From Gluconobacter cerinus (GTDB lineage Bacteria > Pseudomonadota > Alphaproteobacteria > Acetobacterales > Acetobacteraceae): a stretch of 64,000 nucleotides of DNA. This document shows, one piece after another, positions 35,146-44,094 of this stretch. The first letter of the stretch is position 1; each line of letters opens with the position of its first letter. The stretch is from contig NZ_BEWM01000002.1 in assembly GCF_002723935.1 (NCBI RefSeq), forward strand, positions 124,001-188,000. The letters run 5' to 3'. The notes beneath the pieces were generated by a model that was given only the letters and a program-made list of their open reading frames with translations, did no database searches and was not told where the DNA came from. The position numbers and the translations under genes are program-made.

Positions 35146-36708
35146 ATGAAGGTTGCAGTATGTCTGGTTGTAAAAAATGAACAAACGGAAATTATTTATT
35201 GGGCAGCGTGGTATAAGGCGTTAGGTTTCGATACTCTAATTATTTATGACGATTTCTCCGATGATGCAACGGAAGAAGTAATTCTTTCCATGCAGGGCGG
35301 AATTGATATTCGTTATATGAGAAACGCCGTTAACCGCGACATTCATAATGTGCGTCAGGTGCGTGCTTATAATGATGCCGTCATTCGATATGGTCATGAG
35401 TTTGACTGGATTGCGTTTTTCGATGCAGACGAATATCTCGATCTGTATGGGAAAAATATAAAATCTTATCTGTCAGAACAAGGCGATGCATCGCTCGTTG
35501 CGTTTAATTGGTGCTGTGTTGGCACAAACGGGTATGTTAGCCGTCCAGAAGGCGTTCCATTTCTGAATTACACCCGAATGGGCAGTAATGAGCTTTTCTG
35601 GAACCGACATACCAAAGTTATATTCCGTCCTGATCGGTTGTCGAGGTCGGTTTACCAGGTCCATAATGTCGATGTTCACGGCACCAGTGTAGACAGTGAA
35701 GGTCTGCCTGTTGAGTGGGAATCTCCGAGCGGTGGTTTCACCCGGAATATTCCGACGTGGAAGGGCGCACGCCTTATTCACTACCAATCCAGATCTCTGG
35801 AACATTATATTAACCGGGATCGCCATCTGGAAGACGTCCGCAGAGATGTGAACGACCCGCTTCATACTGTCGTGAATAATCCAGAATATAATGCTATCGA
35901 GAGCACTATATCTGCCGATTACATCCGTGATTTTTATAAGTGGATGGATCATATTGTCTCGCAGCAGACACATACGATTGCACGTGTTCTACGCTCTACC
36001 TCATCCTGTTTTATAAATCAGCTTGAGAGCATCCTTGCACCACCCAATGTTCCTGTGTTCCAGCCTGCCTATAAGGCAGAAGCTCACGAAATCGCGCATA
36101 ACTGGATTTCATTTCATACAACTCCAGGAAAAATACTGAGCGAACATTTCGATGGTCGAAGCTCTTTTGTCGCCTTTCATATTGAAAACCATTTTGGCCA
36201 CAGGCTGACATCTGTCGACGGTAAGCTGTCTACAGATTCTGAAAATGGAATTCCGTTAATTGGAATCTACTGTGAAGGAAGTGAATATGTTCACGTATTC
36301 ACGTCTAGTGGAGAAGCGCTAAGGGTCAATGGGGACTCTCGCGTCACCAAAGTTTTGACTTATAAGGTATGGAATAACGAAGATGGGTCCATTTCTATTT
36401 CTCATCCAAGAACCCATAGATATTTAGGTTTTGCCCCGGACGGAACATATAATATTCGCAAGATCCGTGCGCTTGCATGGGAAAGCTTCAATTTGAAGCT
36501 TGTGGACATCGCTGAGTGCCCACAGTTTGTGCGTGATGCAGGTGTTTACCTTGGACGTATCACCAGTCTTGAAGACTTAAAGCGTTCCTGCGAAACCGCA
36601 GAGCAAGTTGATGGCTTGGTTATCAATGCTCTTACAGCGCTTGATGACGTCTCCAAGTCAGCAGTTTCTTTCTTGAGCCGCGGCATCCTTGGCGAACATA
36701 TTCTCTGA
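35146..36708 (+). CDS. GT92-like glycosyltransferase with extra C-terminal domain
   Basis: A 520-residue protein. Residues 1-280 match the GT92/Glyco_tranf_2_4 group: AVCLVVKNEQTEIIYWAAWY at the start, IIYDDFSDDATEE, and the acidic motif FFDADEY (about 92-98). Residues about 330-450 contain beta-rich units (FVAFHIENHFGHRLTSVDG and SISHPRTHRYLGFAPDG) that suggest a fascin- or lectin-like beta-trefoil, which I cannot confirm. No signal peptide. GGAG lies eight bases before the ATG. AT-richer than the pqq genes upstream. The sugar and acceptor are unknown. Confidence 0.72.
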   Translation: MKVAVCLVVKNEQTEIIYWAAWYKALGFDTLIIYDDFSDDATEEVILSMQGGIDIRYMRNAVNRDIHNVRQVRAYNDAVIRYGHEFDWIAFFDADEYLDLYGKNIKSYLSEQGDASLVAFNWCCVGTNGYVSRPEGVPFLNYTRMGSNELFWNRHTKVIFRPDRLSRSVYQVHNVDVHGTSVDSEGLPVEWESPSGGFTRNIPTWKGARLIHYQSRSLEHYINRDRHLEDVRRDVNDPLHTVVNNPEYNAIESTISADYIRDFYKWMDHIVSQQTHTIARVLRSTSSCFINQLESILAPPNVPVFQPAYKAEAHEIAHNWISFHTTPGKILSEHFDGRSSFVAFHIENHFGHRLTSVDGKLSTDSENGIPLIGIYCEGSEYVHVFTSSGEALRVNGDSRVTKVLTYKVWNNEDGSISISHPRTHRYLGFAPDGTYNIRKIRALAWESFNLKLVDIAECPQFVRDAGVYLGRITSLEDLKRSCETAEQVDGLVINALTALDDVSKSAVSFLSRGILGEHIL

Positions 36709-36722
36709 CCTGCCTCACAGCA

Positions 36723-36793
36723 CCCGTCTTCAGAGCTTTCTGAGGACGGGACAACCTTTCCAGAGCCCCCTTCGCTGGGAACTCTGAAAAGGT
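36723..36793. terminator. Two hairpins between the glycosyltransferase and M61 peptidase genes
   Basis: An 11-bp stem (36723-36733 with 36740-36750) and a second 12-bp stem with one mismatch (36754-36765 with 36782-36793) fill the gap between two converging genes. Neither has a good T-tract, so termination is only likely from position. Confidence 0.5.
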
Positions 36794-36818
36794 CTTTCAT
36801 GCTGTAAATCGGGGCAGC

Positions 36819-38756
36819 TTAAAGGGGAGCGTAGATCGCGCTCAGATAGTCAGGTGTGCCACTCACACGATCCAGATGCGGGTAACGCAGGCCATCATGA
36901 TATGGGATGGAAATCGTGCTGATATGCTCGCCAGATTTCACCACAAGTCTGATCGGCTGCTTCGGGTCTTTCTGCGCATCCGCGATGGCATGACGCAAAC
37001 GATCCCCAGTGTAGGCCATGTCATTGACAGCCAGGATTGTCTCCCCTGACGCCAGGCCGGCCTTGTATGCCGGACTCATCCAGTGAACGCGTGCTGTTTT
37101 GCCATCACGTGTGACACTCATACCGAGCGAGAACGTCAGATCCACACTATGGCGAACGGCCTCCGATGCTTTGATGAAGGATGTTGGTTTGTCTGTGTAG
37201 ACAAGCTTGTAGCCACCGTTTGTCAGGCCATCCAGCGGAGCATGCGGCCGGATGGTGTCCAGACGATCATGCAGGAATTTGGCCCAGTCATATGGCTGGA
37301 TACTGTTCAGGGTCGAAGCCACTTCATCGAACTGATAGGGGCTGACAATAAAGCTCCCATTATTCGTGCCGAAAAAGGCCTTCGCGAAATCGTTCAGAGA
37401 TTTCTGCCCGTTGGAAAGCTTGCGGATCAGCGTATCTGCGTCGAGCCAGACAAGCTGCCCTTCCACATAGTAGTCTTCCGAACGCTGCCAGTCGCGCCAT
37501 GACAGAGGGGCACGCTGAGCAATAACGGGGTCATTGGTGGTGTCTTCCAGCGGGCGCCACAGACGGCCTGTCTGGTTTTCGTAGGTCGCTGCCATATAGG
37601 CCAGCGCCTCGAAGCCCTGATCCTGCGTCACAAGTCCTGAACGTGCTGCAAGAACATTTCCCCAATACTGGGTCTGGCCTTCATACACCCAGAGCAGGGA
37701 GCCGCGTTGTGGAACATTGAAGTTTGGAGCCCACATATCAGCCGGGCGACGATACTTTCCGTTCCAGGAATGCGTGTACTCATGCGCAAGAAGATCACGT
37801 TCAGGGAACGTCTTGTCCCATTCCGTGAAATATCCCGGAGCAGCAGCATTTTCGCTGGATTGATGATGCTCCAGCCCGATCATGCCCAACTCTTCCGTCA
37901 GGGCGAGCAGGAAGTCGTAATGGTCATAATGATGGGAGCCGAAAAGAGCCGTAGCCTGTTTGACGAGGTTCTTATGGGCTTCAATCTGCTGCGGCGTTGC
38001 ATTCAGGGAGTCTGCATCGTCTGCAACAACATTGAGTGCGACAGGGACATGATCCGGCCCGGTCAGATCAAACTTACGGAAATACCGACCCGCATAAATC
38101 GGGGAGTCGACCAGCGTATTATAGGTCGTTGCATTGAAGTGGGTTTCATCGCCATAGGCAGAGGCACGCAGAGCAGAGCCAATCTGCCATCCATGCGGCA
38201 CCAGAACGCTTGGTTTGACCGTAATATCCCGGGTGAAATACCCAGCCGGATATAGAGAAACCTGATCCCACTGAACATTGACGATGGATGGCGTCATGAT
38301 GACACGGCCCTGACCCGGCGTAACCGGAGACAGAAGCTGGAAATGAACGTCGAGTGTGGGGGTCGTGGCTGAAACGGGAATATGAAACGCAGCTATATTG
38401 ACCGTGTCGCGCTTCCAGGGAATCGTCTTGCCACCTGATTGGATTTTCAGGCTGGCAAGCTGCTCAATGACGCCTGTCGGGGAATGATCACCCGGAATCC
38501 ACATGGGATACAGCAGGATCAGTTCGCCTTTCTCTACAGCCTCTTTCGGAACGGGAACCGTTTCATGGATGGACATGACGTGATGGGCCGTGTCTGTCGC
38601 ATCAACAGCAACCGTCAGAGCGCCGGGAAAGGGCTTGTCCTGCGGGTCTGGGATGGCGGCAGGCAGAGGGAGCGGCTCTGGCTGAGGCTGGGCAAAGGCT
38701 GGGGCAACCAGGCTGCTGAATGCAGTCAATGCCACCAGAAAGCGCATACGCATCAT
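36819..38756 (-). CDS. M61 family metallopeptidase with PDZ domain
   Basis: A 645-residue exported protease. It begins with a signal peptide (MRFLVALTAFSSLVAPAFA). The zinc motif is HEYTH (325-329) with the glutamate further on, in the typical context LAHEYTHSWNGKYRRP. A PDZ-like domain lies near 555-620 (VTRDGKTARVHWMSPAYKAGLASGE). M61 enzymes resemble glycyl aminopeptidase; the substrate is unknown. Predicted periplasmic. The start may be the second Met (38753). Confidence 0.9.
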   Translation of the reverse strand: MMRMRFLVALTAFSSLVAPAFAQPQPEPLPLPAAIPDPQDKPFPGALTVAVDATDTAHHVMSIHETVPVPKEAVEKGELILLYPMWIPGDHSPTGVIEQLASLKIQSGGKTIPWKRDTVNIAAFHIPVSATTPTLDVHFQLLSPVTPGQGRVIMTPSIVNVQWDQVSLYPAGYFTRDITVKPSVLVPHGWQIGSALRASAYGDETHFNATTYNTLVDSPIYAGRYFRKFDLTGPDHVPVALNVVADDADSLNATPQQIEAHKNLVKQATALFGSHHYDHYDFLLALTEELGMIGLEHHQSSENAAAPGYFTEWDKTFPERDLLAHEYTHSWNGKYRRPADMWAPNFNVPQRGSLLWVYEGQTQYWGNVLAARSGLVTQDQGFEALAYMAATYENQTGRLWRPLEDTTNDPVIAQRAPLSWRDWQRSEDYYVEGQLVWLDADTLIRKLSNGQKSLNDFAKAFFGTNNGSFIVSPYQFDEVASTLNSIQPYDWAKFLHDRLDTIRPHAPLDGLTNGGYKLVYTDKPTSFIKASEAVRHSVDLTFSLGMSVTRDGKTARVHWMSPAYKAGLASGETILAVNDMAYTGDRLRHAIADAQKDPKQPIRLVVKSGEHISTISIPYHDGLRYPHLDRVSGTPDYLSAIYAPL

Positions 38757-38859
38757 AAGAAAGGTTCCGATTTGTAAATCAAAGTCCTTCCTGCCCTAAT
38801 TGTCCCTGCGCCTCTGCACAAGGGGCAATAACCTTGCCCGCGTCAGATCCGCAGAAAGA

Positions 38860-39465
38860 CTATTGAGCTATTTCCGGCAGACATGCGCGGATTGTCCATC
38901 CTGTGACCTCTGGTGTCAGATGCAGAGGAACGGCATTTGGCAAACGGACATTGACTGGCAGGCTCATTCCTGCGCGAAGGCTTCTAAACAATGCGCCATG
39001 CGCGACAAAGAGAGGGGTTCCGTCAGCTTGCAGCGCTCGGTTAACAGCCCCTACAGCGCGTGCCTGGAGTGTAGCGAAGCTTTCAGCACCTTCGGGCGTA
39101 TAGCCGTCTTCGATCCATGGATCGTACCATTCCCCCATGGGCTGCCCTTCCTGCACTCCGAAGCAGACTTCCTTGAGCTCCGGATCGATAATCAAAGGAA
39201 GGTCAGGACCTCCACTGTCTCGAATGGCATCGCGCGTGTGCTCCGCCGTGACAAGAGCTCGAGATAAGGGAGACGCGATAATCCGATCGAAGGGATTTTC
39301 TCCCTTCCGGAACAGATCCGCGAAAATCTGGCCTGCTCGGACGGCCTGTGCGAGCCCCGTAGAATTCAGGGGGATGTCCGTTCGGCCCTGGGAGAGACCT
39401 CTGAGGTTCCAATCCGTTTCACCGTGCCGGAGATACCAGTAAGGCTTGGTCAGGATCTTCGGCAT
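38860..39465 (-). CDS. Histidine phosphatase family protein
   Basis: A 201-residue phosphoglycerate mutase-like phosphatase. The catalytic RHGE motif is in YLRHGETDWN (about 12-21), with a second His in FVAHGALFRSL (about 154-164). Members act on phosphosugars or nucleotides, including GpmB-like and CobC-like activities; the substrate cannot be told. It lies 27 bp downstream of prs on the same strand, so the two may be one operon. Confidence 0.88.
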   Translation of the reverse strand: MPKILTKPYWYLRHGETDWNLRGLSQGRTDIPLNSTGLAQAVRAGQIFADLFRKGENPFDRIIASPLSRALVTAEHTRDAIRDSGGPDLPLIIDPELKEVCFGVQEGQPMGEWYDPWIEDGYTPEGAESFATLQARAVGAVNRALQADGTPLFVAHGALFRSLRAGMSLPVNVRLPNAVPLHLTPEVTGWTIRACLPEIAQ

Positions 39466-39492
39466 GGATGAAACCTCCAGAGATGGGAAAGC

Positions 39493-40425
39493 TTAGTCGA
39501 AGAGAGAGGAAACCGAGCTTTCGTCTGCAACAGCGCTCATGGCGCGAGCCAGAAGATTAGCAGTCGTAATCTGGCGAATGTTTGGCGTATCGAGCAGCGC
39601 CTGGGTAGCAGGGATGCTGTCCGTCAGGGTCAGCATGTTCAAGGGACTGTTTTTCACGCGCTCGCAGGCATTACCAGTCAGAACGCCGTGAGTGACATAA
39701 GCTTCCACGCCTTCTGCGCCCCGGCTCATGAGAGCATTGGCCGCGTTACAGAGCGATCCACCGCTGTCCACAATGTCGTCTACCAGCACACAATACCGTC
39801 CCGAGACATCGCCAATCACGTTCATGACTTCTGACACGCCGGCGCGCTCACGGCGCTTGTCGATGATGGCCAGGTCAACGTTCAGACGCTGTGCAAGCTG
39901 ACGTGCGCGGACAACACCGCCAACATCAGGAGACACAATCATGAGTTCCCGGTCCGGAAGGCGTGTTTTGAGGTCCCGCACGAAGAGCGGAGCCGCGTAC
40001 AGGTTGTCCGTCGGAATATCGAAGAACCCCTGGATCTGCATGGCGTGCAGATCCATCGTCAGGATACGGTTGGCGCCCGCTTCCGTCAGAAGGTTGGCGA
40101 CCAGCTTCGCGCTGATCGGTGTACGCGGGCCGGATTTACGATCCTGACGGGCATATCCGAAATACGGCATGACAGCCGTCACCCGGCGCGCAGATCCACG
40201 ACGCAGCGCGTCCAGCATCACCAGCAGTTCCATCAGGTGATCGTTTGTCGGCATGCAGGTGCTCTGCACCACGAAAACGTCCTCACCGCGGACGTTCTCC
40301 TGAATTTCGACAAAGACTTCGCCATCCGCGAAGCGCTTGACCACGGTTTTGCACACGGGCAGCCGTAGTTCACTCGCCACCGCACGAGCCAGCGGCAGAT
40401 TACTGTTGCAGGCAACGATCTTCAT
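39493..40425 (-). CDS. prs: Ribose-phosphate pyrophosphokinase
   Basis: A 310-residue PRPP synthase that transfers pyrophosphate from ATP to ribose 5-phosphate. Landmarks are [24 protein letters not shown], the [20 protein letters not shown] region (shortened: YARQDRK) and the PRPP-binding loop [13 protein letters not shown] use ATG 40425; the frame is open 46 codons upstream without family similarity. PRPP feeds hisG and nucleotide synthesis. Confidence 0.96.
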   Translation of the reverse strand: MKIVACNSNLPLARAVASELRLPVCKTVVKRFADGEVFVEIQENVRGEDVFVVQSTCMPTNDHLMELLVMLDALRRGSARRVTAVMPYFGYARQDRKSGPRTPISAKLVANLLTEAGANRILTMDLHAMQIQGFFDIPTDNLYAAPLFVRDLKTRLPDRELMIVSPDVGGVVRARQLAQRLNVDLAIIDKRRERAGVSEVMNVIGDVSGRYCVLVDDIVDSGGSLCNAANALMSRGAEGVEAYVTHGVLTGNACERVKNSPLNMLTLTDSIPATQALLDTPNIRQITTANLLARAMSAVADESSVSSLFD

Positions 40426-40622
40426 GAAACGGCCTCGTCTGGTATCCGTCAGGGGGAGAATTGCGCGCTTTCTAACAGCGCACCCCCCTGCTGTCATCAG
40501 TTCTGAGCCATTCTTTGCACGGAAGTTGGGCTTGATGTGCTGACCGATGCAAGCGAAACACATTCAAGAACTGTCTGCGCGGCCTGCTGGAGGCTGCTTC
40601 AAGCTTCAGGAAAGGTCGGAAT

Positions 40623-41639
40623 ATGGCCCTGAAAGACTGTACGGGTTTCGTTGGCCGGAGACTTCTGATTCAGGACCTCCCAAGCAAGCGGGACGTCAGG
40701 AATGCTGTCTTTGTCCCGCCTGGAACGGCCCCGCAGTGGGGACTTTTTGAACCTTCGGGCCGAAGCGTTCCTGAGGCGATGCTCTATACGGGCGCGGGCT
40801 CACTCCACACACCTCTCTGCTCCCGGGACTACCCTGATCTCGCGGATTGCCCAGTTTTGAGCGACAAGTTCGATTATTTTTTCCTTGGAAACATTAATCC
40901 GTCCTACCTCTATTTTTTTGCCAACGTATTGTCTCGCCTGTGGAGTCTTCCTCCCTACGCACGCTCACGGCTGAAGCTCGTTTTCAGCAGCCCGCAGCCT
41001 CTCGCTCAACTGATGGCACAAAGCTATTTTCGGACGGTCGTGACAGCGCTTGATCTGACTGAAGATCACTTCATGCAGGTTCTGTCACCTGCGCGCTTTC
41101 CACGGATCACGGTTGCAGCGGCTGCATTTGAAGAGCTGTCACTCGTTCATGATGTCTTCGCAGATCTTGCTCACAGCATCGGGCGAAAGATTTTACCCGA
41201 AGGTGCGCAGGATCACCCGGGACGCGTTCTCTTTTTCTCGCAGGAAAAACTCTCTCAGGGCAACGTCAGGGTAGAAAATGAGTCCGTTTTGACGGCGGCA
41301 TTGAGAGCAAAAGGGATAGGGACTGTTTATCCCAGCCAAATGACTTTCCGGGATCAGCTCAAGCTCTGGGCCTCAAATCCCTTGGTGATTGGTTATAATG
41401 ATGCCTGTCTTCATACGAGCATCTTCTTCCCTCAGCGAAGGGTTGTGACGCTGGTACATAGCCCGGATATGTGGGCGAACCAGTGTCTGGTCGATAAGGC
41501 GAACAACAATCATGCTCGCTATCTGTACGATAGTTCTGGCCTGGAGCCTGTCGGGGCTGGAGGTGGTTTCCAAATGAACTACCGTATCCCTGACCCGGAG
41601 AAACTTGCAGACGAACTGGCGGATTTCACCTTGGGCTAA
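40623..41639 (+). CDS. GT61-like (DUF563) glycosyltransferase
   Basis: A 338-residue protein resembling the DUF563/GT61 glycosyltransferases of capsule and O-antigen loci: a YLYFFANVLSRLW segment near 90, VLFFSQEK near 190-200, and a C-terminal block with PLVIGYNDACLHTSIFFP and VTLVHSPDMWANQC. The donor and acceptor are unknown. It stands alone, divergent from prs across about 200 bp in which I see no other gene. No signal peptide, so it is probably cytosolic or membrane-associated. Confidence 0.6.
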   Translation: MALKDCTGFVGRRLLIQDLPSKRDVRNAVFVPPGTAPQWGLFEPSGRSVPEAMLYTGAGSLHTPLCSRDYPDLADCPVLSDKFDYFFLGNINPSYLYFFANVLSRLWSLPPYARSRLKLVFSSPQPLAQLMAQSYFRTVVTALDLTEDHFMQVLSPARFPRITVAAAAFEELSLVHDVFADLAHSIGRKILPEGAQDHPGRVLFFSQEKLSQGNVRVENESVLTAALRAKGIGTVYPSQMTFRDQLKLWASNPLVIGYNDACLHTSIFFPQRRVVTLVHSPDMWANQCLVDKANNNHARYLYDSSGLEPVGAGGGFQMNYRIPDPEKLADELADFTLG

Positions 41640-41780
41640 CCGGAACGAGACGCTGGAAAGATGCGGTCGAGCGCTGTTTCATTTTGAAACAATCGGGCCA
41701 TACAAACGTCTTCTCGCGGATGAACTTTCCTCCGCGAATAGCGTTTCGATATCGAACGCTTCTTCAAGGAGTTATACCCA

Positions 41781-41972
41781 ATGTCCATCAAGTCCGTCGC
41801 CCGTGTTGCACTTTCCCTGACGCTACTGTCTGGTGCCGCCGTCTCTCTCTCGGCCTGCAACACTGTTCGGGGTGCTGGTCAGGACGTCAGCTCCGTGGGC
41901 CACAATGTGTCTCGCGGTGCGAACGCAACGCAGGATGCCATTCAGCGTCACACGGATGCTTCCACGCACTGA
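41781..41972 (+). CDS. Entericidin-like small lipoprotein
   Basis: A 63-residue lipoprotein: signal peptide ending in the lipobox LSAC (Cys at about 26), then CNTVRGAGQDVSSVGHNVSR, the typical EcnA/EcnB pattern. Entericidins are small outer- or inner-membrane lipoproteins of an antidote/toxin-like pair; many genomes have one copy only, as here. A ribosome site AAGGAG lies about ten bases upstream, and a strong terminator follows. Confidence 0.9.
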   Translation: MSIKSVARVALSLTLLSGAAVSLSACNTVRGAGQDVSSVGHNVSRGANATQDAIQRHTDASTH

Positions 41973-42002
41973 TTGCTGTCTCTCACTCAAAGAGAACAGT
42001 AA

Positions 42003-42037
42003 AAAAAGCCGTCAGAGTTCTCTCTGGCGGCTTTTTC
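42003..42037 (+). terminator. Terminator of the entericidin-like gene
   Basis: AAAAAGCCG-T-CAGAG (42003-42017) pairs with CTCTG-G-CGGCTTTTT, followed by more T. It separates the gene from the rib operon promoter. Confidence 0.9.
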
Positions 42038-42116
42038 TATGGGGCTTAAGAAAACCTACAAGATCACGAAATATGACACATAAGCAGTTTTCACGTCTCT
42101 TTGTGTTCGATTCCAC

Positions 42117-42146
42117 TTGTAATCTGTGATTTCCCGGTCTCATATT
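42117..42146 (+). promoter_or_regulatory. Promoter of the riboflavin operon
   Basis: TTGTAA (42117-42122) and TCATAT (42140-42145) are 17 bp apart. The predicted start near 42152 is just before the FMN riboswitch. Confidence 0.5.
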
Positions 42147-42160
42147 CCTGACTGAACAGA

Positions 42161-42316
42161 CGTTCTCGGGGCGGGGTGAAACTCCCCACCGGCGGTATTG
42201 AAGGGATTTCGGTCCCTCCTAAGCCCGCGAGCGCCTTCTTATCCACGGATAGGAAGGGTCAAGCAGATCCGGTGAGACTCCGGAGCCGACGGTCATAGTC
42301 CGGATGAGAGAGAACG
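42161..42316 (+). promoter_or_regulatory. FMN riboswitch (RFN element)
   Basis: The element starts and ends with the closing P1 stem CGTTCTC (42161-42167) and GAGAACG (42310-42316). Inside are the conserved RFN pieces GGGGCGGGGTGAAACTCCCC, ACCGGCGGTA, AGCCCGCGAGCG, GATCCGGTGAGACTCCGG and GCCGACGGTCATAGTC. It binds FMN and lowers expression of ribDE-ribBA-ribH. The following 110 bases hold hairpin-forming sequence (near GGAAGGAGCGTGC / GCACTTTCC and GGGCGGCGTGCGCCC) that may be the expression platform, probably acting on translation. Confidence 0.97.
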
Positions 42317-42427
42317 CAGCACTTGCCCGATTGCTCGGGTGGAAGGAGCGTGCATCTTCGCACTTTCCTACCGCGAGCATCGGCTGAGGGCGGCGTGCGC
42401 CCTGCGAACGTCCCGAATAATGGGACC

Positions 42428-43474
42428 GTGACCGCAGCCTTGTTGAAACAAACCACCTTTTCCAGCGCAGTGAGCGCAAGCCAGATCCGAGCAGGATTTC
42501 GCTTGGCCCTTGACCATGCGGCCGACACGTTGGGAGCAACCTCTCCCAATCCGTCTGTCGGATGCGCACTGCTCGATGCAGAAGGTCGTGTTCTCACCGT
42601 CGGCGTTCATCCGAGGGTCGGGCAGCCTCATGCAGAAGCCATGGCTCTTGCACAGGCTCGTGATGCCGGCGTCCTGGGCGATGTGCGCACCGCAATTGTG
42701 ACGCTTGAGCCCTGCAATCACACGGGGCGTACACCTCCCTGCAGCGAAGCGCTGCGCAATAGTCCCGTCGAACATGTCTGGATCGGCGTTGCTGATCCTA
42801 ATCCGCAGGCTGCGGGCGGCGCAGAGCGGCTGCGGGAGATGCCGAACGGGCGCCGCGTCACATTCCTTTCGGATGTCACGGAAATGGCCGATCTTGAACG
42901 CGATTGCCGTGCCGTGCTGGCGCCTTTCCTGAGTCGCGTCGTTCGTCATCGTCCGTGGATCAGCGTCAAGCAGGCTCTGGATTCAAATGGTACGATGATT
43001 CCGCCGATGGGACGGACGACGTTCACGTCCGAAGCCTCACTGACGCTGGCTCATCGTCTCCGCCGTGCTACCGATGCCATCATCACGGGCGTCGGGACCG
43101 TGCTAGCTGACAAGCCGCGCTTTACAGTGCGTCGGGTAGCCGATCACGCGGATCGAGGTCCACGCCTTCTTGTGGTGTGTGACCGGCAGGGGCGCCTCCC
43201 GGCAGACTGGAAAAGCGGGATGGAACAGGCCGGGTTCACGGTTCTGGTCAGTCCTGACCTTCTCTCCGTACCCGCCATGCTGGCCGAGCGCGGCGTGAAC
43301 TGGGCCATGGTGGAAGCCGGTCCATCTCTTCTGAAAACAGTGTCCGACGCTGGTCTATGGGACGACTGGCTGACCATCCGCAAAGACGGCGACACAGATC
43401 ACATCGAACTTCAATCGCGGGACGAGAGCCCGCTACGACTGCTGAGGGAAAGCGCATGTTCTCTGGAATCATAG
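42428..43474 (+). CDS. ribD: Bifunctional riboflavin deaminase/reductase RibD
   Basis: About 348 residues from GTG 42428, bifunctional: an N-terminal zinc-dependent deaminase (HAEAMALAQA and TLEPCNHTGRTPPCSEAL) and a C-terminal NADPH reductase. It converts the GTP-derived pyrimidine to the ribitylamino-uracil precursor. The start is uncertain: GTG 42350 directly after GGAAGGAGC and TTG codons near 42323-42440 are also in frame. The last 19 bp overlap ribE. First gene after the riboswitch. Confidence 0.92.
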   Translation: MTAALLKQTTFSSAVSASQIRAGFRLALDHAADTLGATSPNPSVGCALLDAEGRVLTVGVHPRVGQPHAEAMALAQARDAGVLGDVRTAIVTLEPCNHTGRTPPCSEALRNSPVEHVWIGVADPNPQAAGGAERLREMPNGRRVTFLSDVTEMADLERDCRAVLAPFLSRVVRHRPWISVKQALDSNGTMIPPMGRTTFTSEASLTLAHRLRRATDAIITGVGTVLADKPRFTVRRVADHADRGPRLLVVCDRQGRLPADWKSGMEQAGFTVLVSPDLLSVPAMLAERGVNWAMVEAGPSLLKTVSDAGLWDDWLTIRKDGDTDHIELQSRDESPLRLLRESACSLES

Positions 43475-44094
43475 AGCGTTTGGGTACTGTCAAAGCTGTA
43501 TCCCTCCGTGACAAGGCCATGGACCTGACCGTCGAGACGGGCTTTCCTGATCTTGAGCTAGGCGAAAGCGTCGCAGTGAATGGCGTCTGCCTGACGGTTG
43601 AGACGTTCGATGCGGCTGGCGTGGCAACATTCCACCTGAGCGGCGAAACTCTCTCTCGGACGCCTCTGGAGCAGCTCAAAGCCGGTTCCCGCGTTAATCT
43701 GGAACGTGCGGTCGCAGCCAATACCCGATTGTCGGGGCATATCGTGCAGGGACATGTCGATAATGTTGCGACGTTTGCCGGTGTCGAAAAATCCGGAGAC
43801 TCTTACGCCCTCCGCATTTTCGTCCCACAGGCCCTGCGCCAGTATGTCGTGGAAAAAGGCTCCATCACGTTCGATGGGATCAGCCTGACGGTTAACGAAC
43901 TGCATGATGATGTTGTTCGGGGAAACCAGTCCGGATTTGAGGTTGGTCTGACAATCATTCCTCATACCTGGGACCATACGAACCTCTCGTCCCTTACAGT
44001 CGGAACACGTATGAACGTGGAGGTCGATGTACTCTCCAAGTACGTCGAAAACCTGCTGCGCTTCTCGCCTATACTTGGAAAGGTTGCGTCATGA
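43456..44094 (+). CDS. ribE: Riboflavin synthase, alpha chain
   Basis: A 212-residue trimeric enzyme that dismutates two lumazines to riboflavin and a pyrimidine. The N-terminal MFSGIIERLGTV and the two duplicated barrels are present (first VNGVCLTVE, second FDGISLTVNE; both carry the substrate-binding HVDNV-like part). It overlaps ribD by 19 bp and ribBA by 4 bp. Confidence 0.96.
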   Translation: MFSGIIERLGTVKAVSLRDKAMDLTVETGFPDLELGESVAVNGVCLTVETFDAAGVATFHLSGETLSRTPLEQLKAGSRVNLERAVAANTRLSGHIVQGHVDNVATFAGVEKSGDSYALRIFVPQALRQYVVEKGSITFDGISLTVNELHDDVVRGNQSGFEVGLTIIPHTWDHTNLSSLTVGTRMNVEVDVLSKYVENLLRFSPILGKVAS

